A program made the translations under genes and the position numbers. The notes beneath the pieces were generated by a model. The model was not told where the DNA came from, did not search any database, and saw only the letters and a list, made by a program, of their open reading frames with translations. Below are positions 33,991-37,947 of a DNA stretch of 37,947 bases, piece by piece; the stretch's first letter is position 1, and every line of letters begins with the position of its first letter. This DNA comes from CAYQQJ01 sp964419935. GTDB taxonomy: Bacteria; Pseudomonadota; Gammaproteobacteria; Pseudomonadales; Cellvibrionaceae. The stretch is taken from positions 1 to 37,947 of the forward strand of contig CAYQQJ010000033.1 of assembly GCA_964419935.1 (NCBI GenBank). Reading direction: 5' to 3'.

Positions 33991-35163
33991 ATGCCGTATC
34001 ACATCAAATCACTCTTCATCCGCAGCTCGCGATTATTGGCGCGATGTCTTTTTTTGGGTCTGTTATTGGGCTTGTGTCTTACAGGCTGCAAGCTCGGCAT
34101 CGACAACACGGACAGCGGCGGCACCGACGATGATCCCGATGACCCAGGTTCGTCGACAACGGATTATATTGGCGCCGGCTCGGTGTGGCTATTGGAACTG
34201 AACGCCAGCAACAGCTATAACCTGACACTGCGCGATCGCCCCACCAGCAGCAACAATTCCAGGATCACGGGTAAATATGAACACTTGAGCTCGGGCTACA
34301 TACAGTTCGAAGTCGGTACCGCCGTGGGTGATAACCAACCCCGGATCAATAGTCAAATTGCCGGGCTCGAGCTGAAAGACAACCTGTTGTTGATGCGCAG
34401 CTGGATCAGCAATGAGCTGGTGCCGTTTGTGCCAAGCAGCGAGTGCCCGACCACCAACTTTTCCGCCAACTGGATTCAACTGGTTACCCCAGCGGGTGAG
34501 TTCGCCAACAATGAAGACACCGCATTTCTCGGCGATATGTACTACACCGCCGCCGATGCCGAGCTGACAATGGAAAGCCGCTACGCCCTCACCAAAGATT
34601 TTCCCAAACTTGACTCAACTGAAACCTTGGCGACCGGCGTGTGTGAAGAGGGCTTTGCGCGGCAGAACAACACGCACATATTTTTCGCAGACAACGGTAC
34701 TGCGCTGGTACACCAGAACATTGATACCAACCAGGAGAGCCTGTGGCTCGCCCTACCGGAGGAAGCCATCGCCTCCGCAGATATGGATGGCAGTTATATC
34801 GGCTTCTGGATTGACAATGCCCGTGCCGGCAACGAGCGTATATCCAACGTGACTGTGGAATGTGCCGCTGACGAGTGTACCCTCGAACGCATCGGCGATA
34901 TTTCCGATTTAACCAGCGTTGCTGGCCAAAGCATCAATATTTTTCTCGATCTTGATGAAGGCTTGGATAAACCCAGGCAGGGATTTCTGACCGCGACTAT
35001 TGAGGAATTCCTGCCGGCCATCAACGAAGCTCACAGCGGACAACTTAGCTGTATCGCCAGCGATGATTTCAACGATAGCGGCGACAAACTGCTCGCCTGC
35101 GTCGGACAATCACCCACCAATTGGGAGCTGACGGTAAGCGGAATTTTTATTGCGAAGGAATAG
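33991..35163 (+). CDS. Lipoprotein of unknown function
   Basis: A 390-residue lipoprotein not recognised as any family. CAGGA lies 8 bases before ATG 33991. The N-terminus is a long basic-then-hydrophobic signal (RSSRLLARCLFLGLLLGLCL) and ends at a lipobox, CLTGC. An Asp/Gly/Ser-rich linker (GIDNTDSGGTDDDPDDPGSS) follows. The rest is strand-rich, with possible disulfide pairs from scattered cysteines (SECPTTNF, GVCEEGF, VECAADECTLERIG, LSCIASDDF, LLACVGQ). It ends the rightward series, 42 bases after DUF3570. Being in this operon, it may be a surface component of the same system. No haem motif is present. Confidence 0.8.
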   Translation: MPYHIKSLFIRSSRLLARCLFLGLLLGLCLTGCKLGIDNTDSGGTDDDPDDPGSSTTDYIGAGSVWLLELNASNSYNLTLRDRPTSSNNSRITGKYEHLSSGYIQFEVGTAVGDNQPRINSQIAGLELKDNLLLMRSWISNELVPFVPSSECPTTNFSANWIQLVTPAGEFANNEDTAFLGDMYYTAADAELTMESRYALTKDFPKLDSTETLATGVCEEGFARQNNTHIFFADNGTALVHQNIDTNQESLWLALPEEAIASADMDGSYIGFWIDNARAGNERISNVTVECAADECTLERIGDISDLTSVAGQSINIFLDLDEGLDKPRQGFLTATIEEFLPAINEAHSGQLSCIASDDFNDSGDKLLACVGQSPTNWELTVSGIFIAKE

Positions 35164-35169
35164 TAGAAA

Positions 35170-35240
35170 AGCTGCAAGCCGCAAGCTTTAAGCTGCAAGT
35201 AAAGAGGGAAAAGGGAAAAGGGAAAAGGGAAAAGGGAAAA
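35170..35240 (+). repeat. Dispersed AGCTGCAAG repeat plus (GGGAAAA)5
   Basis: AGCTGCAAGCCGCAAGCTTT starts 7 bases after a stop codon and continues to 35206. It is followed directly by five perfect copies of the 7-base unit GGGAAAA (35206-35240). Confidence 0.85.
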
Positions 35241-35285
35241 GAATACTAAAGCAACCGAGTCGCCGGTCTCCCTTACAAACTCAAA

Positions 35286-35570
35286 TTTCGGAGTTCAAAA
35301 GGTTTGTTCCATGCTTAACGCGTGCATATCGAGAGGTTCGATTTGGGGTAGGGCTTTTCAAGACCCTGGCCCGCGGGATTCGGGCGAGGAGCCCCCAGGG
35401 ATGGGTTTCACTCGCCACATCCATGTGGCTCGCCCTGCGGGCAGCCTGCGGCTGTGTAAATCGACAATCCTGTCTATTTGCTTCGGCGTATCTTGCAAAG
35501 CCCTACCCCGAAACGGACCGGCGCTAAAACCACTTAAAGGGCCGCGTTAAAAGCCTTTGAACTCCAAAAC
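35286..35570. repeat. Large palindromic intergenic repeat (type B)
   Basis: An outer pair, GGAGTTCAAAAGG near 35290-35302 and its inverted relative near 35554-35566, encloses an inner pair at 35341-35363 and 35491-35513 (20 of 23 match, core GGGGTAGGGCTTT). The inner part holds GAGGAGCCCCCAGGGATGGG, related to the loop of the type A repeat at 31829-31936. An open frame across it is a product of the repeat, not a gene. Confidence 0.75.
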
Positions 35571-35585
35571 TAGAGTTATGAAGAA

Positions 35586-35732
35586 TCAATCGACGGCGTC
35601 GTCCATTTCCTCACCGGCGTTTTCGATGTCCTGACCAAGGCCTTTGGTGGTTTCGCAGGCGGCCAGGGAAAATACACTCAGCAGGGATACAAGAATAATC
35701 ATTAACCCGCTTTTCCATGTTTTGTTGTTCAT
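35586..35732 (-). CDS. Entericidin A/B-family lipoprotein
   Basis: A 48-residue peptide with a clear ribosome site (GGAGG, 5 bases before the ATG). A short basic start, a hydrophobic segment and a lipobox at LAAC (Cys26) are followed by ETTKGLGQDIENAGEEMDDAVD. The motif Cys-ETTKG-G-D-E-G matches entericidins, small lipoproteins linked to stress or programmed lysis in E. coli. No paired partner of the ecnA/ecnB type is adjacent. The length is usual for the family. Confidence 0.9.
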   Translation of the reverse strand: MNNKTWKSGLMIILVSLLSVFSLAACETTKGLGQDIENAGEEMDDAVD

Positions 35733-36012
35733 GGTAAACCTCCAACAGTTGGTCGGACGAGGTCTGGCGCTCGTCTCGGGACAGCTTGTGTTGCAAACCC
35801 AGTGCCACATCTCAACCATTGTTTCGCGCCCGTCGTTTACACAATCCGCTCCCGCCCAGTAATGGCAACGGTAAAGTTTACGGTTGTGCTTGCAATATTT
35901 GCCACATAGGAACCGGCGCGCTCAGCAAATGATTCCCATGCCCCCGCGGGTCTTTTGTTAAACTGTGCCTTCAATATGCCGGCGATAAGCGTTTACTAGA
36001 GAGGTTTTTCGA

Positions 36013-36897
36013 ATGCGTGGTTTGTTGTTCGCGCTGGGGGCCTATGGGCTTTGGGGATGCTTTCCGCTATTTTTCAACCTCCTCGCGCATCTACCGCCGT
36101 ACGAAGTGTTGGCACAGCGCATTGTTTGGGCATGCGTAGTCACGCTGATCGCCATTATTGGCATGGGCCAGCTCCGACGCTTCATCGCGCTGGTCAAAGA
36201 CCGCAGCCTGTTGAAATGGCTCAGCCTGTCGTCACTGCTCATCAGCATCAATTGGCTGGCATTTATCTGGGCAGTCAGCAATCAACGGGTTCTTGAAGCG
36301 AGCCTCGGCTATTTCCTGACACCGCTGTTCAGCGTGGTTCTCGGCCGCGTGGTGTTAAAGGAGGCCCTCAACCGTTGGCAGGCGAGCGCGGCGCTGCTGG
36401 CATTCCTGTCGGTGATTTTCGAGCTGGTCGCGCTCGGGCAGCTCCCATGGGTGTCCCTTGTCTTGGCGTCCAGCTTCGGCTTCTATGGCCTGGTGCGCAA
36501 ACAGCAACCCGTAAGTAGTCTGCAGGGGCTCGCGGTTGAAACGCTGCTGGCCACGCCTGTAGCCCTCATTTATCTGCTCTGGCTATTCACCAGCGACAAT
36601 CCTTTTTATTTTGGCGACCAGACTACGGACACGCTGTTGATGATGGCGGCGGGAGCCATTACCACCATACCTCTGCTGTTGTTTGCCGCCGCTGCCTCGC
36701 GGCTCGATTTATCCGTCGTGGGCTTTATCATGTATCTGAACCCGACCCTGCATTTTCTGACTGCCGTGTTCATTCTTGATGAGCCCTACCCACCTCAGCG
36801 TCTTCTGACCTTTATCATCATCTGGATGGCCATGGGGCTGTTCATGGTCGGTATCTGGCGCGGCAGGCGAGCGCGGCGGTTCGCAGCCGCCAATTGA
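36013..36897 (+). CDS. rarD: EamA-family transporter RarD
   Basis: A 294-residue inner-membrane protein with ten hydrophobic segments in the EamA/DMT arrangement. The start follows AGAGAGG about 8 bases upstream. The opening GLLFALGAYGLWGCFPLFFNLLAHLPPYEVLAQRIVWAC is the RarD signature. Later motifs are SINWLAFIWAVSNQRVLEASLGYFLTPLFSVVLG, with VLKEALNRWQ, and a second-half GFIMYLNPTLHFLTAVFILDEP. RarD proteins are exporters of uncertain substrate, named from chloramphenicol resistance in Pseudomonas. It is a single gene, not part of the redox operon. The upstream 280 bases hold the entericidin gene's leader and this gene's promoter. Confidence 0.93.
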   Translation: MRGLLFALGAYGLWGCFPLFFNLLAHLPPYEVLAQRIVWACVVTLIAIIGMGQLRRFIALVKDRSLLKWLSLSSLLISINWLAFIWAVSNQRVLEASLGYFLTPLFSVVLGRVVLKEALNRWQASAALLAFLSVIFELVALGQLPWVSLVLASSFGFYGLVRKQQPVSSLQGLAVETLLATPVALIYLLWLFTSDNPFYFGDQTTDTLLMMAAGAITTIPLLLFAAAASRLDLSVVGFIMYLNPTLHFLTAVFILDEPYPPQRLLTFIIIWMAMGLFMVGIWRGRRARRFAAAN

Positions 36898-37031
36898 ATT
36901 TATATGAGCGTTGTACCCGAGTGTTTACCTGTAATTGAAAGCTTTACGGGAAACTCCAGGATACTTAAGCTACCCTGTCAACTTCAGCTGGAAAACCCAC
37001 GGACAATAGAAGGGGCGTTTGCAAGGGGCCT

Positions 37032-37895
37032 ATGAAAGTACCCAAGAGAATCCAACCACTGGTCGATGACGGTCTGGTGGACGAAGTCATCTCGCAATTG
37101 ATGAGTGGCAAAGAAGCGCAGGTCTACATCGTACGCTGCGGCCACGCCGTGCGCTGCGCAAAAGTGTACAAGGAAGCCAGCAAGCGCAGCTTCAAGCAGG
37201 CGGCGCAGTATCAGGAGGGCCGCAAGGAGCGCAACAGCCGCCGCGCCCGTGCCATGTCCAAACGCACCCGCTATGGTCAGAAAGAGCAAGAGGCATCCTG
37301 GCTTTCCGCCGAGGTGGACGCCCTCTACCGGCTGGCAGCGGCCGGCGTGCGCGTACCGCAGCCCCATGGCTTTGTCGACGGCGTGCTGCTGATGGACATG
37401 ATCAGTGATGCCAACGGTGATGTTGCACCGCAACTGGGTGAGGTAACCCTGACACCGGAGCGCGCCCGCGAGTATCACCAGCAAATGATGACCGAGATTG
37501 TGCGCATGCTCTGCGCGGGCCTGGTACACGGCGACCTGTCCGAGTTCAACGTGCTGCTCGACAAGGACGGACCGGTCATCATCGATTTGCCCCAGGCAGT
37601 GAATGCCGCCAGCAACAACAGCGCCGGCGCCATGCTGGAACGGGATGTTGAAAATATGACCCGCTATTTTGGCCGTTTCGCACCAGAATTGCTCAGTACC
37701 GATTACGGCAAGGAAATCTGGGAGCTGTATGAACATGGAAATCTCCACCCCGACTCCAAGCTGACCGGCCACTTCGAACGCAGCACCGTTGATGCGGATG
37801 TAGGCGCGGTCCTGGAGGTGATTGAAGATGTACGCCGCGAGGAAGAGGAACGTCGGCTGCGAGAGCAAGCCGATGAGGAAGGGGAGGGGTTTTAG
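37032..37895 (+). CDS. RIO-family serine protein kinase
   Basis: A 287-residue protein kinase of the RIO1 type, similar to PA4780 in Pseudomonas. AAGGGG lies just before the ATG. Motifs: SGKEAQVYIVRCGHAVRCAKVYKE (nucleotide-binding lobe, Lys in AKVYK), LVHGDLSEFNVLLDKDG (His166, catalytic Asp168, Asn173), and VIIDLPQAVN (metal Asp185). The C-terminal acidic tail is EEEERRLREQADEEGEGF. Bacterial RIO kinases autophosphorylate; cellular targets are largely unknown. The stop codon TAG overlaps the first base of the terminal 7-base tandem repeat, so the coding end is immediately at the repeat. It is a single gene, 134 bases after rarD. Confidence 0.92.
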   Translation: MKVPKRIQPLVDDGLVDEVISQLMSGKEAQVYIVRCGHAVRCAKVYKEASKRSFKQAAQYQEGRKERNSRRARAMSKRTRYGQKEQEASWLSAEVDALYRLAAAGVRVPQPHGFVDGVLLMDMISDANGDVAPQLGEVTLTPERAREYHQQMMTEIVRMLCAGLVHGDLSEFNVLLDKDGPVIIDLPQAVNAASNNSAGAMLERDVENMTRYFGRFAPELLSTDYGKEIWELYEHGNLHPDSKLTGHFERSTVDADVGAVLEVIEDVRREEEERRLREQADEEGEGF

Positions 37896-37947
37896 CTGCA
37901 AGCTGCAAGCTGCAAGCTGCAAGCTGCAAGCTGCAAGCTGCAAGCTG
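37894..37947 (+). repeat. Tandem heptamer AGCTGCA, at the contig end
   Basis: Seven complete copies and a partial one of AGCTGCA fill bases 37894 to the end, starting in the stop codon of the RIO kinase gene. It is related to the AGCTGCAAG repeats elsewhere. The contig ends inside it, so the true length is unknown and the array may have broken assembly. Confidence 0.9.

Noticed and set aside
35311..35550. A 79-codon open frame in the gap after the unknown lipoprotein
   Set aside because: It lies inside the palindromic type B repeat and has no ribosome site or domain.
36984..37943. Minus-strand frame of 319 codons opposite the RIO kinase
   Set aside because: Its N-terminus is translation of the AGCTGCA tandem repeat, and the kinase motifs on the plus strand are unambiguous.
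37894..37947. Possible CRISPR-like repeat
   Set aside because: The unit is only 7 bases in direct tandem with no spacers.

Overview
The window reads as a contig from a marine or polysaccharide-degrading gammaproteobacterium of the Cellvibrionaceae type (Saccharophagus, Teredinibacter and Cellvibrio relatives). The signs are a surface lipoprotein with a poly-serine linker, many secreted carbohydrate-active enzymes, a large TonB-dependent receptor, and many envelope lipoproteins. No rRNA, tRNA or CRISPR array was seen. Taxonomy is inferred from gene style only.

Left edge (1-867): bases 1 to about 170 are very GC-rich. On the minus strand they read as part of an actinobacterial-like GH3 glycosidase, joined across a 15-base shared sequence to the C-terminal half of pntB. 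This looks like a chimeric join.

Region A (957-19376) is a polysaccharide utilisation locus, probably for a glucuronate-containing glycan. It holds a TonB-dependent receptor, a secreted beta-helix protein, and an apparent operon of a GH105 unsaturated uronyl hydrolase, two alginate-lyase-superfamily enzymes (PL38/PL5-like) and a GH2 enzyme. A FadR-type GntR regulator, mannonate dehydratase (UxuA) and a poly-Ser lipoprotein with a lyase-like jelly roll and two C-terminal repeats follow. The proposed flow is: lyases cut the polymer, the receptor imports oligomers, GH105 and GH2 release monomers, and UxuA works on the glucuronate branch. An additional lyase paralogue (957-2228) has lost every recognisable active-site motif. 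TTGGTA/TACCAA and GGTAAGNCCA motifs recur in the promoter regions and are candidate operators.

Region B (19538-20986) is a small SDR oxidoreductase plus a MarR/HpaR-like regulator.

Region C (21289-35163) is the most unusual part: two divergent gene sets. Leftward are a single-CxxCH protein, a lipoprotein with a duplicated CxxCH/HNCW module and a LamG domain, and a DUF1501 protein, an assembly reminiscent of planctomycete-type cytochrome systems. Rightward are an HzsA-like beta-propeller lipoprotein with two CxxCH motifs, an SH3b-beta-barrel fusion, another beta-barrel, a TlpA-like thioredoxin, a DUF4266 lipoprotein, a DUF3570 outer-membrane protein and an unknown lipoprotein. Together they could form an envelope-spanning redox system of unknown substrate. 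A MITE and a palindromic repeat sit in the middle of the rightward set.

Right edge (35164-37947): palindromic and heptamer repeats, an entericidin-like peptide, RarD, and a RIO-type kinase. The contig ends inside a 7-base tandem repeat. A dispersed repeat starting AGCTGCAAG lies immediately after the stop codons of four genes, always in the sense direction.
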